Part shown: positions 1 to 11,582 of the stretch, piece by piece
Layout of the letters: each line of letters opens with the position of its first letter
Numbering within the stretch: position 1 is the stretch's first letter
Assembly (NCBI GenBank): GCA_019454045.1
Contig: SKCR01015022.1
Coordinates: 102,174 to 166,173, forward strand
Direction: 5' to 3'
DNA length: 64,000 nucleotides
Origin: Zanthoxylum bungeanum
Lineage: Eukaryota; Streptophyta; Magnoliopsida; Sapindales; Rutaceae
Made by a program: the position numbers and the translations under genes
Notes under the pieces: model-generated
Told to the model about the DNA's origin: nothing
Databases searched by the model: none
Seen by the model: only the letters and a program-made list of their open reading frames with translations

Positions 1-964
1 AAAGTTCCATTACTTCTAATTCTTCGACTGCCCCTAACCGGGCCACCTTCTTTGGCTGAGGACCCGGATCTGCATTTGCTTCTTCCTCGTCTCCGTTCCC
101 TTGTCTTTTCCGGGTACCTGCTTCAATGCAAAGGGTTTCCCTTGAGAGGGTGGCGAAACAGCTCTGAGCCACCTTCTGGCTTCCGCACACAATTCCAATC
201 CCTTCCCGGGTGGGGAATTTCAATTTTAAGTAATAGCAAGACATTGCAGCCTTTGTCTTCATCATGAAAGGCCGGCCAACAATGACTTGGTAACTGCTCA
301 TGTAATCCACCACCGTGAAATTTATCATAATCGTTCGAGTCCGGGGATGGGTCCCGATCATTATTGCCAATTGTATTCTTCCCAATGGGACGACCGTTGA
401 GCCCCCGAAGCCGTACAAGGGAGTCCCATCGTCGGTTAAAGTCGCATAATCCACACTAAGGCTGTCCAAAGCCTCCTTGGAGATTATATCCACCGCACTC
501 CCGGGATCCACTAGGATTTTGTCTACCTCAGAACCGCCGATTGTCGCCTTGATTGTTAATGCATCATCGTGGGGGAAACTCACCCCTCGAGCATCCTCAT
601 CCGTGAACATTATTGGCACTGACCGACCACCTTGTATTTCCGAAGCCCGTTCTGTTCTTAGCACTTCCGACCCCTGAGTCCGGCTATAATTTTTCCTTGA
701 CCGGTTAGAGTCCCCGGTCAATGTTTTTCCTCCTGCGATAACATTCACATGTCGGTTATGTGCTCTCTGCCTGGCCGCTATAACTTCATGGTTAATGTAA
801 TTGTTCAAATACCCATTCCGCGCCAGGTCTTCCATTTGCTCCCGTAGGTCTCGACATCCGTCCGTTGTATGCCCCCGAAGATTATGATGCACACAATAGG
901 ATTTATTATTCCTCCTGTCTGGTGAGAATCTCCTGAGGTCAGGTTCTACCAAGAGACATTTTCC
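1..964 (-). pseudogene. gypsy Gag C-terminus and aspartic protease region, open to window edge
   Basis: The frame is open for about 321 codons from 964 to the window edge, with no stop. It begins directly after the in-frame TAG at 965-967 that ends the gag frame, so it is the continuation of gag-pol. Near its start a Cys/His cluster (YCVHHNLRGHTTDGC) matches the short zinc-knuckle-like segment of this gypsy group. About 150 residues in is the protease active-site region ILVDPGSAVDII, with Asp-Pro-Gly where Asp-Ser/Thr-Gly is usual. The protease flap and C-terminal half follow (YQVIVGRPF). The protease would cleave the Gag-Pol polyprotein in the particle. The reading frame is intact here, but it is downstream of disabling lesions in gag. 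Confidence 0.8.
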
Positions 965-2288
965 CTAGATTTCCATGACGATTTGCCCCAACGGTTTATT
1001 CAGAGGAATGTATGCCTCTTCCCGGGCCACATGGTTCACCTGGGACGAGATTCTCTTTTCCGGGTCGTCCCGATGTATTGGCTTGAATTCTCTTCGCCTC
1101 GAGGGTGGCTTTTTGAACTCCCTATCTGGCCTGCGAGCCTCGTCGTCCTCTCTCTGATAGCTGTCCCCCTCCGGGTAATTCTCTCTTCGTCTTCCAACAA
1201 AACAAACTTCCGGGTTGTTTCCAGAGCGATGGCATAATCCGGTATACCCTGGATCCTCAGGTGAGTCCACAACTTTCCGAACCTTAAGGCTCCATTCAAA
1301 CTCTCCAGGGCCTCGAGCGATTCATATCCCCGACCTCGAGCACCATGCTATGGTACCGCTCAATGAAAGCCTTCAGGGGTTCATCGTCCCCCTGTTTCAT
1401 GAGCCTCAATTCCCCAATTGTCTTCTTTGGGACGCAGGCCCCTTTGAAGTGTCGAACAAATGACCTTTTGAGTTGAGCGAAGCTACTGATGCTTCCCGGG
1501 GCAAGACTTCTGAACCACAGAATGGCAGACCCGCCCAAGGTTAGGGGGAATACTTTGCAAATGGCATCCCCTACTACCCCTTGGACTTCCATCAATAGGA
1601 CAAAACTTTAAATATGAGACTTTGGATCTGAATGGCCTTTGTAGGGGGCCATGGATGGCATGTTGAAACGTTTTGGGAATTTTACCGACCTTATTTCTTC
1701 TGTGAATAGAGATTCAATCTCGCCGTCCCGAGCATCTCCCGTGTCTGTTTTGAGGTTTGCTCCCCACTTGGTCATTTCTTTTCTTAACCAAGATTTTATA
1801 CTGCCATCTGTGCTACCGTGCCGCCTCCTGTGGCCTTCTTTGTGTCTGTCACCCCAGGTACGGTGCCTCTCATGACTTGAGACTTCCCGTCCAGTTTCAC
1901 CATACTTTCTGTCTCCACTTCTGGTGTCGCGGGGGCCGTCATAGGAAGAATCTGGCGACTGTCTCCCCTCTTCTTCTTCCCACGTATCTTCCGTTTGTAA
2001 ATCTTTTTCTATCACTATGGACCTCATCCTGTAGGGACCTTTCCTCCTCGATTCATCATCATCACTCACATCTGCAACCATTTTTCCTTCTGCTATTCCG
2101 CCTCTCCTCCGAATGGTTCCGGCTTCGTGTTTCTCATTATTCGTTTCTTTCATCCTTTCCAGTTCGTCCATCATGGATTTCAGAAGGATTTGATTTTCCT
2201 CCCTATCTTTCCTCATATTTTCCTCTATCTTCTTCATCCAATCTGCTGTTGGACTCTCTGACGACTGGTGTTCTCCACCTTCTGCCAT
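965..2288 (-). pseudogene. gag: gypsy gag, broken
   Basis: Gag is the structural protein of the retrotransposon particle. The chosen start is the ATG at 2288, about 35 bases inside the PBS, giving MAEGGEHQSS. A charged N-terminal region of about 200 residues precedes the retrotransposon Gag domain (about 1,610-1,300), which shows the typical AILWFRSLAPGSISSF and RSFVRHF segments. Lesions visible: an in-frame TAA at 1608-1610, a frameshift near 1,300, another near 1,165-1,190, and a TAG at 965-967. The three pieces lie in different frames but are collinear with the gag of element G2, which shares the tail HVAREEAYIPLN / LGQIV region. The plus-strand 243-residue ORF over this gene is an antisense shadow. 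Confidence 0.85.
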
Positions 2289-2320
2289 CGTCTGACCACG
2301 CGAGATGCTTTTTGTTGATT

Positions 2321-2337
2321 CCCCACAGACGGCGCCA
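2321..2337 (-). other. primer-binding site of G1
   Basis: Two bases inside the LTR the minus strand reads TGGCGCCGTCTGTGGGG. The first nine bases match the 3' end of plant tRNA-Asp (ending ACGGCGCCA), the primer type known from Athila-like elements. The rest diverges, so the tRNA assignment is tentative. Confidence 0.7.
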
Positions 2338-2339
2338 AC

Positions 2340-3163
2340 TGTTGACGGCTGATTTTGGTCTCAGGGCAATATTGGAATATTACTCCCGAGACAATCCTCC
2401 CTCAATAGTGAATTTGTTCGGTTATGGGGGAACCAAAAGTAAATTTAGCAAAAGACAGATAAATACGCCAATCGATAAAGAGATTTAACGTGGTTCGGCG
2501 GATCAGATCCCACCTACATCCACGGGCACAGAACGGATGATGTTTTATTACCAAAATATGCTTTTCTGACCTGTTTCGTGATTACAAGTCTAATTCTCTC
2601 TTGCTCTATTCTTAACTCCCAACTCTCTTTCTTGCAAGCACGTTTTCCCCTCGTATTTATAATAGTGAAGAAATCAGATTCCTTTTTCTATAAGATTTCC
2701 TAGTCGAATCTACATTCACTTCCCATATTCTATTAGGATACTGACTCATTCACCTCCCATATCCTATTAGGACATTGATTTATCAACCTTTCCCCATGAA
2801 AGTAGGATAACTTATCTTCTTATCCGTAAGAATATGATGTCTTATCTTCTGGAGCGTATCTCGCCATTTTCTCGGTTTTCATGAGGTCGGTCACAATGGT
2901 CTTTTGAACTGAGAATGCTGCTGTCGTCCTGATAATGCTTCGACCATCCGGTCTGTAGTGGTCGGTTGCCGATCATAATGTGCTCGGCCCCGTACTGTTG
3001 GCTTTTGTGGTCGGTCATTGACCATCAAGTGCTCGGTCTTCATTGTTGGCACATGTTATGTTTTTTGGTCGGGTTTGGTATTGAGGGTCTTGGTTAACAG
3101 AAGTTACCTTTTTACCCATGTCGTACTGCTTAAATATCATAGGGCCTGAGAATACCGCCAACA
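2340..3163 (-). repeat. 5' LTR of G1 (824 bp)
   Basis: On the minus strand the LTR starts TGTTGGCGGTATTC and ends GCCGTCAACA, a proper TG...CA pair with short inverted ends (TGTTGNCGG). The inner end abuts the PBS. The segment ttaacgtggttcggcg at about 2,487-2,502 also occurs in the LTR of G2 at about 53,397, so the two elements are related. The 3' LTR lies outside the window, so the target duplication cannot be checked. Confidence 0.85.
2654..2661 (-). promoter_or_regulatory. TATA box in G1 LTR
   Basis: TATAAATA on the minus strand, followed by CGAGGGG, lies about 500 bases into the LTR. This is where the U3 promoter of a retrotransposon LTR is expected. The call is from sequence and position only. 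Confidence 0.5.
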
Positions 3164-4312
3164 CATTTTTTAGTCATATATTATGAATTTTCATGTTGTT
3201 AGTCATCACTCGTGTAAATTCGATTCCAATGTCGCTAAATCATAAATATGAGTAAAATATATCCGTAAAAACTCTCCTAAATATGTGTACTTATAATCTC
3301 CTTTTAATTAACTTTATCACTAACTTCAAGTAATAATCTATTTACGCCCATAAGGGTTACGGTCCGATAATTTTCAAGTAATTTTATTTAATTTATCACA
3401 AACTTTGTCTATTCCTTATCTTTAAAAAGAACAAAAATAATAATCGAAGTTATTTAATTTTAATAAAAATACAATTATGAGATTAGAGTCTATCTATCAG
3501 AGCCAACCCTAACATTTTCTGATCCAAATACCATTTTTTTTTTAATTTTAAAGCCAATGGATATAGCATAATATTATAATAAAAAAAATTAGTTTCCTTA
3601 ACTATTAAATTATTTGGAGAATATAATTAAAAAACTTCGAAGCCATAGATGGGTGCGTAGCTGGCCTATGCCCAAAGCCGACTCTGATGTCTAATAGTTT
3701 CGGAAAATGAGAACACTTGCTTACAATTTCGAACTTGCTTACAATTTTAAACTACATACATGTACTTCAGAATTAGATATTGTCTGAAATATGATTTTTT
3801 TTATCCTTCATCTCAAAATTTAGGGCAGACTTATTCAGGCTATACTAAGACAATTTTATCTATGTAGTATAATTTATTTATTTCATATCTATGTAAAAAT
3901 CTATCCCCTTATTATTAATATAAATTCTTATTTTTAATTATTCTTTAAAAACTTTTAAGATGTTATTGAAGTATTTAAACTAATTTATTTGGATAAGATA
4001 AAATTATTTTATTTCTAAAGGAATGTGATGCTTCGAAAGGTACTCATGCTAATATACTATTTATTTTAGATATTTTCATTTTGCAAGAACAACAAAATGC
4101 AGTCAAGAACTTAAGATAGATATACATGTAATACCATTTCAAATAACTCTAATTCATTTAAATATTTTTAGGCAAAATAAAATAATTTATTTTCACCTAT
4201 TTAAAATTTGAAAACTATTCCTATTTTTGAATTAATAATAAAATAATAAGAAAAAAATCCCAAGGGATTGGCCAATAGTACCCCTAATTGTAAATTAATC
4301 TTGTACTTAATT
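3164..4312. other. AT-rich sequence without recognised feature
   Basis: About 1.15 kb of AT-rich DNA with short homopolymers. A slightly GC-richer patch near 3,640-3,700 (around gatgggtgcgtagctgg) may be an old repeat end. No ORF, RNA gene or recognisable element end was seen. Confidence 0.5.
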
Positions 4313-4600
4313 CAGTGAGTGCTGGTAGGTAGGCACATGGTTCGGTTACAGTTCAAAACCGTAATCGAATTGTGCGGTTGGCTGTTCGGCTTTGGTCTAA
4401 CCGCAATTGAACCATAGACCAATGGTTCGGTTGCGATTTTGGCCAAAGTCGAACAACAATCGAACCTTAAAACCGACCGAATCATAAGGTTCGGTTCGGT
4501 TCGGTTTATGGTTTGATCAGTTACGGTTCGGCCAAAGTTGAATCGCAACCGAACCTTGAATCAACTGAACCGTTCGGTTCGGTTTGGTTTAAGGTTTGAA
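4313..4600. repeat. GGTTCGG subterminal repeats
   Basis: Many copies of CGGTTCGGTT and its complement AACCGAACC occur within 290 bases. Dense short subterminal repeats of this kind are typical of plant hAT elements, where they are thought to bind transposase. No matching inverted end was found to the right. Confidence 0.65.
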
Positions 4601-4889
4601 ATCGATTTTTTACTAAATAAAATTAAATTGTTATAAAAATAATAAAAAATTAAAGATTTAATAAAGAGTAAATAAATTAATTTAAATTATTATAAAATAA
4701 TAAAAGTTAAAGATTTACTAAAGAGTAAGACTAAAAGTAGGCATTGATAATTTATTTATTGTTTTGAAAAAAGAGAGCTCACACTTACATAAGTTGTCTC
4801 CATATCCTTTTGAGGCGTAGACTTAGAGGAATCAAAGATCACGTAATTTTGTTATATTTTATTTTTAATAATTTACCCCCATCAATATT

Positions 4890-5129
4890 TTATGCATCAT
4901 CATCCGGGGAAGGCAATTCGATTTTTGAGGTTTCGATTCCAGTTGTGTCCGTGTTATCACACAAATCTTGAAAAGTTTCCGACTGATTTTCTTGTTCACG
5001 ACTTTCCGCCCTACACAAATCGTCAATGCACGTTTGAGCTTCTAACATCTCTGGTTTCAACCTTGATCTTCTGTCATCAAGAATATTACTGTCCATACTA
5101 TATGCTAGCTCTACAGATACATGCATCAT
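4890..5129 (-). pseudogene. hAT transposase C-terminal (dimerisation) fragment
   Basis: About 79 codons encode the conserved end of hAT transposases. The segment VELAYSMDSNILDDRRSRL corresponds to the family's SESAFSxGGxxLDxxRSxL, followed by KPEMLEAQTCIDD. In the family this region mediates transposase dimerisation. It is preceded by non-coding triplets and a stop, with no continuous frame to the BED fragment upstream. Key residues have drifted (SESAFS to VELAYS), so function is not expected. Confidence 0.75.
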
Positions 5130-5147
5130 GATTCAAATTTTCATGTA

Positions 5148-5475
5148 TTAAATCATTAAAAGACGATTTAAATTATCTTTCCATGGAGATTCATTATATT
5201 TAAATAATTTAGTAAAAGAAGAAGAACCTGGACCGGAAGCAGAAAATCTTGTCATTTGTGTTTGTGTTATATCAATCTCAAACTCAGCTTTATGAGTACT
5301 CCTCATATAACCCATCCTAATTCCATATCCACCAGTGCGTTTGTAAATTTTTCCATAATAATTGCAGACATCATTCTTCTCACCAGTGACATCATTCATG
5401 ACAAGAGTGAAATATCTTGTCAACATTTCAGAACCTCGATTTCTCACTTGAATACGTGAAGTGGTTTCACCGGTG
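5148..5475 (-). pseudogene. hAT transposase BED zinc-finger fragment
   Basis: This encodes the DNA-binding BED finger at the N-terminus of Ac/Tip100-like hAT transposases. The signature runs VTGEKNDVCNYYGKIYKRTG then GYMRSTHKAEF. Two zinc ligands are lost: the second Cys of CxxC is Tyr (CNYY), and the first His of HxxxxH is Tyr (GYMRSTH). The N-terminal residues of the open frame come from the LTR that joins at 5,481, not from the transposase. Downstream the frame stops at 5,148, where the catalytic core should begin. Confidence 0.75.
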
Positions 5476-5480
5476 GTATG

Positions 5481-7235
5481 TGTTGGAGTTGGTGCTTGGA
5501 GCTCCAATCCTAATAAATATATTGTGCATTATATTTTATTATTTATTAATAAGATAACTATATTTTCATTTCAAACCTTATTAATGATAATGTCATTATG
5601 CATATTAGATTGATGTATAAATATGTTAAGAATGACATCGACCTTAGAATAGTCATGTAATAATACTGGACACTGGGTGGTCTGATATTAGGATAATATT
5701 ACTATTATAAACTAGTTTTAAATTAAATATTCCTAATCGTTGGTTTTGGAAATACGCTCGAATTCCTATAACCTATAAGACTAGCATATGTCGTATATTG
5801 GAATTGGAGTTCCAATGGTTTAACCCGATGCACTATGAGATTTGGAAGCTCGTATAGACATGTGGGTATTCGTTACAGTGAATACCAAATGACTCACAAG
5901 TGATTCCTAATAGTTGGAAGTACACACCACCGTCAATAAGAATTTCCTCTAGTCGAGTAGCATTTGTGATCCTTGGATTATATGATAGCATTGACTTTGT
6001 GTGAGATCCTCCACACTTAGATGTCATGTATGTCAGAAATATTTCATGGTATGACCGCTCGATGTTCGTTGAGTGTAGACCGATGTACTTATTAATCAAG
6101 TGCTTATAAGGATATGATCCGTCGGCTCGTATGTGTACCATAAGGGGTTTAAGTATCCATGTAACTTACGAATCTTAATTCTTTAGCCAAAATCGATCAC
6201 CTAGGGTGGATCGCATATATCAGAAATGGTTTTGATTAGTTGTAAAGAATTATGGATATGTCGACATGAGATGTATGCCTCAGAAACTTGATGGTGTAAT
6301 CTATATTTCGTAAGCACAACTCGGATAGCATACGACGAATTGATTGTTAAACATATATGATGATCTTGATTTGTATAGTTCAGAAATGGCATTCGTGTTC
6401 TTTGCAAATTCGGAGGTGGTCGAATTACGTACATATAAGCTAGGCTTATATGATGAACATGTCTGAACTTAGAGAGTCCCACAATATGAAGTGTACTCGT
6501 TGAGCACTTGAGTAGCCGATAATTTTTTATAATAAATAATATTTGATATTATAATTTTCTACTAAGATAATTAAGTTTTATTAGATAACATTGATTATTT
6601 ACTTTGACCCAATTGGATTAATTGGATTAATCCAAAATTACATAAGGGATTTGTCGTAATTTCATAAATATCAGTACCATGTGAGAATATTTTGGTAATA
6701 TGTAAAAATATGTGTATTTGGCTTCATTTAATTGGATTAAATCAAAGTGGTAGACATTGAAATAATTCATTAAAATTTATCTTGATTTAATTGGATTAAA
6801 TCAAAGTGGTAGACAAATGTGATTAGTCACACATAATTATACATATTTGATTAAGCCTACCTAATATTTGATTAAGACTTTTATTAATTAAAATTGCCTA
6901 AGTTTTACTATAAATAACAAGTTTGAGAAAGGTTTTAATCAAGCTTGAGAAAACTAAAAACAAGTAAGAATTGGAGATATTTTCCTAAGTAAAAGAAGTG
7001 TTTAGAGAAGTTTTGGAAGTTGTACAATATTTCAACAAGAAGAAGAAGATTGAATCTTGGAACCAAGCTTGCTAGCTTTGGGAATTCTATACAACAACAA
7101 GGAGAAGAAGACCGGCTTTTGGAATCAAGCTTGCTAGCTTTGAAATTTCTCCACAACATTTCAACAAGGAGAAGACTATTGGATATATGAATCAAGCTCG
7201 TTAAGTAAGTTTGATCTTTTCCAAAGCTATGTTTT
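5481..7235 (+). repeat. copia-type LTR F, 3' truncated
   Basis: The LTR starts TGTTGGAGTTGGTGCTTGG. It is collinear, on the opposite strand, with the 3' LTR of element I (56,499 down to about 54,860): the start, the middle and the segment aagcttgctagctttg / aagtaagtttgatctt all match. Element I's LTR is 2.44 kb, so about 700 bp of the 3' end are missing here. No gag or pol follows. ORFs inside (for example 5,833-6,141 and 6,201-6,482, minus) lie in LTR sequence and are not genes. Confidence 0.75.
6909..6916 (+). promoter_or_regulatory. TATA box in LTR F
   Basis: TATAAATA lies about 1.43 kb into the LTR. The equivalent position in the related LTR of element I also has TATAAATAG (55,138-55,130), which supports it as the U3 promoter. 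Confidence 0.5.
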
Positions 7236-7864
7236 CATTAGTGAGTTATCATTAGTGAGACTGATTGAGTGAAATCACTCACGTAACGCAAGCGCACGTA
7301 TCTTTCAAGTAGTATAAAATGTATCGATCCCACGAGGACTTAATACCTTAGCTATTAATTTATGACGTTAAATGTTTACGAGTATCTAATAGATTGATTG
7401 TTGTTTGGATGATGATTTTTTTTTCTAAAAACAAGTATATAAAATAGTGCGAAAGTAAATTTATGGAAAATTCAATATTATAAATCTATCTAGGGTTGTG
7501 AATCATTCCAATATCTTTTAAAGATGAAGTGGTTATCTCATATTTGTGTAATATATCAGTTTATTAATATGGAACACGAAAATATGAAAAATCCTCTTCC
7601 GATAGTCAGTTGCAAACATCCAGTGTAACCAAATTAATCATATTCCTATGTTAACCAAGTCATCTGAATTCATTAAGATTAAGTTCCAATTATGGCTACC
7701 CCCGCCCGACAGGTATATTCCTATCATGTAAGGAAATCTACCTAAGAGCCATTTGCCTCAAGGTGAGATCGTGCGCTATTGAGTCTAAGGCTAAACCTAA
7801 AATCCATTTTCCAAGTTCATTTTTAAGTTTACCAAATCAATCTTATTAATGGCTAGTTAACAAG
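7236..7864. other. unclassified repeat-like sequence
   Basis: This segment starts where LTR F breaks off, at an 11-base direct repeat (tcattagtgag at 7,235 and 7,249). It contains gcgcacgtatctttcaag and gtatcgatcccacgagg, a style of non-coding sequence also seen around 58,530 (gtcgattcctcagagag). It may be a fragment of a non-autonomous retroelement. No coding potential was recognised. Confidence 0.35.
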
Positions 7865-10473
7865 TGTTGGGGTTTTTAAGGGGGAATATCGGTAACGCAG
7901 CGGAATTGCGGAAAATCAAAATTTTCCGATTTCAAAATTTTTTCTCGGATCAATTAAATAAACTTATTTATTTAATTATCCAATTATCAAATTCTGAAAA
8001 ATTAGACAAGAAATCAAATTTCTTGGTAATTGCCGAATTGCCCCAAAACTTTGTTAATTGATCATTCTAGTACAAAAGTTGTCAAATACAATTTTGGATG
8101 ATTCTAAATCATTTCTAAAATGTTTTCAACACATCCAATGCATCAAAATCAGATTTCACACAAATCCCCAATTTTTAGTTTAATGTCGTGAGCCACCCAA
8201 AATTTTCAATTAATTGTAATTTGGTCTGTTTAGTTCAAAACATGCCAAGATCAAATCTAATCAACCTAAAATTTTACATGCATCATATTCATACCATAAT
8301 ACATCACATATATGAAAAGCCCCAAATTTAGAGTGGGTTATGAACCCTAATTTTTCAATTTCTTCAAATTGTCCAATTTCACCAAATTTACAAAATACAA
8401 CACTTTAATCCATTCAATGATTCACCAATCTAGCCTCACCACTTCGAAACAAATCTAGAACAATTATAGGTCACCAAGGAGTGACTTACCAACTCTAGAA
8501 TGGCAACTTGATTTTCTAAAAATCAAAAGTAAAGCTTTGAAACAATTTTAAGCTTACTTACATGCTTCAATCTTTCATCAAAGTTCACAACCAAAATAAA
8601 CACAAACTATAAGAAGAGAGACAACACCAAAACAACATAAAATGATGCTAAGCATGTTAGAAACAATTTTCATGTTGAATACTTTGAAAAATAACTTACA
8701 AAATCATGATTTTCCAAGCCATTTTCCTTTAGCCTTCAAGCTTTTCTCTCAACTACTTTTGTATTTTATTTGGTGTCTAATGAACTTGTTAAACTCTAAA
8801 AATGAAACAAAACAATATATACTCTCCAAAAAATAGCCTTGGCCGAATTTGGTAGTATAAATATCTAGATATTTAGTATTTGTTTCATTTAAATTACAAC
8901 TTGTCAACTTGTTTTCTAAATCATTACACTTTAATGAATTATTCAACTAAGTCAACAATTGCAACTTAAAAATATAACACTTATATTTATATAAGGGTGT
9001 TGGCCGAATTTGCTAATAAATAAAGGAAATTGATATTTCAATTTTAAACAATTTAAAAAAAATCTAAGAAGTCAAATCCAATTTGACTACCATTTCCTTA
9101 CTTTAAAGTCAACAATTTACACTTATAATCATTTCCTAACTTTATCATTTGGTGAGATATTTATATTTTAATTATATTAATCATTTAACAATTAAATAAT
9201 TAATTAATTAATTAATTAAATATAAATATCTCAAATATATGTATTATATTTACTTTAAATATCTCAAATACATATATTAATGATATATGTCAAATACCTT
9301 TATTTGACAATTTATTATTGTGTATTTAATAATATCATATATTAAATACAAATACACATCAATTAGGATATGATGGTTCGACCAGTTCGCATGTATTTTT
9401 CGTTTAACGTTTAAACGATTTATAAATAATCATCATTATTCATAAAAGTTGCCCTAGTGCTCTACGGGTATATTTCATTAGTGAGACTCTCTAGATTCAG
9501 GTATATCTGTCACAAAATCGAAATTTCGTGTCCATAATTTACCCACCCGTAAATTATGACCACGGATAAACTAGCTGAATCATACAGGTCGAGGACATTG
9601 CATACGTATAATCCCCCCGTCACAGGTATCCAGATAATCCCAGAGATATAGATGTAAACGTCAAAGCTCTATAGGTATTATCCCGTCGACGTATCTATTA
9701 CCAATCTATAAATAACATTCGGAACTCATTTCCAAAGTATACTATGGCCATAGATTTAACTGATTGCTAATCACATATGGACTACCTATGTTCTGTACAC
9801 AGAACTGACGGATCCTATCTTGATACACACAAGATATCCTGAGGATCGGTCCACACCCAAAGAAAAGTCGGAGGTCTGATCTAAATAGATCGGTGACGTG
9901 ACTGTCATCTAAGTGTGGATGATGTCTTACACATCCACAGTGATATCTCAAGTCGAAGGACCACTATGCTACTCAACCCGAGAATATTCTTATTGACGTT
10001 GGTTTACTATCTATTAGGAATCTTCGGTGAGTCGTTCAATGTTTATCCATTATAAACACCTACACGTCTATACGAGTCTCCCTAGACTCATGGTTCATTG
10101 GGATAAACCATCGGACCAAGTCTCGATATACGACATGTACTGGTCTCAACAGATTTGACTAACTGACCCGTGTTAGTGAATCTTGACCAAGAACAGTATT
10201 TGATAATATACATTTAGCAGTGACACTTCCCAATGTCAATTACAAACTAACTTTGTAACTGTGTACTGCATTATATATTATCGGGCCTTTGTCTAATATA
10301 TACATATCACTAAACAACACTTAGTTTAAATCTAATCGTAATCAGATCGAATACGTATATAAAAACAAGAGGTGCAACCATAAATAAATAATATTATGGA
10401 AAATGGGATGTTCGTATTCATGAATCTGACATAAATACGGTTCGGATTGGCGCTCTGAGCACCAACCCCAACA
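7865..10473 (-). repeat. LTR B, 2.6-kb copia-type 3' LTR
   Basis: On the minus strand the LTR starts TGTTGGGGTTGGTGCTC at 10,473, directly after a polypurine tract AAGTGGGAGAAAT (10,486-10,474), and ends AAAAACCCCAACA at 7,865. The ends are perfect TGTTGGGG/CCCCAACA inverted repeats. A related, head-truncated LTR (H) lies at 37,750-39,857 in the same orientation. The middle is AT-rich with no real ORF. The candidate left target duplication is ACAAG (7,860-7,864), but the partner end is lost. Confidence 0.8.
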
Positions 10474-11433
10474 ATTTCTCCCACTTACTCTAGTGCCAAT
10501 CCATGATATCATATACACATCTCAATGTGTATCGTATGCTCATGGCCCTCAAAAGCTCACCCAGTACTCAAGAGGTAGGCAACAAGAAGCAGGTCCGCTA
10601 TGACATATTGAGTTTGTCAAAAAAACTCCATCGTTCCCATAGCCATCATTATTCATATTTTGTAGAATCTAAATTATAAAGTAATATGACTCTGATGCTA
10701 CATCAGTATTGTGCTACATCTACTGAGTTGTTCAAGTATTTTGGGATCAAATCCAAAATACTATGCGGACAACCGCAAGCACAACACCAATATAAAACTT
10801 CTAATTTATAAGGTCACTATGCAACTTCATAAGTCAATACTTCATAAGTTGCATCTAATTCTACTAAATAGTAGAATCATTCGTGACACTCCCACTGCAT
10901 CTTTTGTGACTCTTTATGACGTAGACTGTCTAACGTCATAATTAGTCTCAAAACTAATATGACCATAATGGTTGCAGACTGTATTCTCCATGAATTAGAA
11001 ACTCGTTCTTAATATCTCAAAGATAAAAAAGAATGTGTTTCAAGATCCATCATATGGTCTATATGATATCAAAATAACTCGTAACAATTACGATTAAATT
11101 GATATCTTTAATCACACATAATAAAGTATTAATTATGTCATCATCAAATGATACATAAGATTGATTAGACATTCTAATCAATATCTCTTTCGAAAAAGGA
11201 ATCATCCTTTACGAAAGATGAATACTTTATATAAGACACACAATAACTGTCCAACAGTTATACTAACTGTCATACAGATAGCCTAGTTATGTCCTTTATT
11301 AGATCATATATAATGTACGAATAATATGAGTATCTCATAAGTCTCTTAGTTTTATATCTTATATAAAACTTTATATCAAATATAACAGAGACTACTCCCA
11401 CTGCTTTCACGGAGTAAATAAGACTTAGGTAAG
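10474..11433 (-). other. degenerate internal sequence of element B
   Basis: This lies just upstream of LTR B on the minus strand, where the pol 3' end and untranslated region should be. Short motifs reminiscent of decayed copia pol are visible (minus-strand AGTGGGAGTG-type segments, as in the KVSGS region of reverse transcriptase). There is no frame longer than a few tens of codons. It is treated as unrecognisable retroelement remains. Confidence 0.4.
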
Positions 11434-11582
11434 ACTAATCATAGGGACCTCTCTTCATTTATATATCTATGGTGATCTAATCACAAATGATGAGAGTGTA
11501 ATTTCCTTGTCACATAGTTAATTTGCTACAACAACACAATTATCTGTGCAAATAGTGACGCTATGGGTCATTTTATCCAACA
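11434..11582 (-). repeat. inverted LTR head, element A family
   Basis: These 149 bases are the reverse complement of the first 149 bases of the 3' LTR of element A (17,460-17,608), with about five differences by eye. The LTR terminus (TGTTGGATAAAATG on the minus strand) is exactly at 11,582 and abuts the direct-orientation LTR tail at 11,583. The 5' LTR of element A is therefore reduced to an inverted head plus a tail. Confidence 0.8.

Larger units (their letters stand above)
1..3163 (-). mobile_element. Ty3/gypsy LTR retrotransposon G1, 5' part
   Basis: This is the 5' portion of a minus-strand Ty3/gypsy element, cut by the left window edge. Reading on the minus strand, it has a 5' LTR (3163-2340), a primer-binding site (2337-2321), gag (from 2288) and a protease region open to base 1. 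Reverse transcriptase, integrase and the 3' LTR would lie outside. The Gag sequence and the PBS starting TGGCGCCGT resemble plant Tat/Athila-type gypsy elements; that lineage call is inference. A related but pol-less element (G2) lies at 37,490-53,871. The gag stops and frameshifts show that this copy is dead. Confidence 0.9.
4313..5480 (-). mobile_element. hAT element remnant, internally deleted, cut by an LTR
   Basis: Two fragments of an hAT transposase lie next to each other: a BED-type finger (5,475-5,148) and the C-terminal dimerisation region (5,129-4,890). The roughly 500-residue catalytic core that normally separates them is missing. On the 3' side is a subterminal zone full of GGTTCGG/CCGAACC repeats, ending at CAGTGAGTGC (4,313), which has the CAGTG start of many hAT ends. 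The 5' end was lost when a copia-type LTR joined at 5,481. This is a dead internal-deletion derivative. Confidence 0.75.

Noticed and set aside
2321..2337. tRNA gene fragment
   Set aside because: Only the 3'-end complement is present, next to an LTR; it is a primer-binding site.
1757..2488. 243-codon plus-strand ORF
   Set aside because: Antisense to gypsy gag; Leu/Ser/Phe-rich shadow of the charged Gag N-terminus that also runs into the LTR.
5833..6482. Two minus ORFs of 102 and 93 codons
   Set aside because: Lie within a copia-type LTR that is collinear with the LTR of element I.
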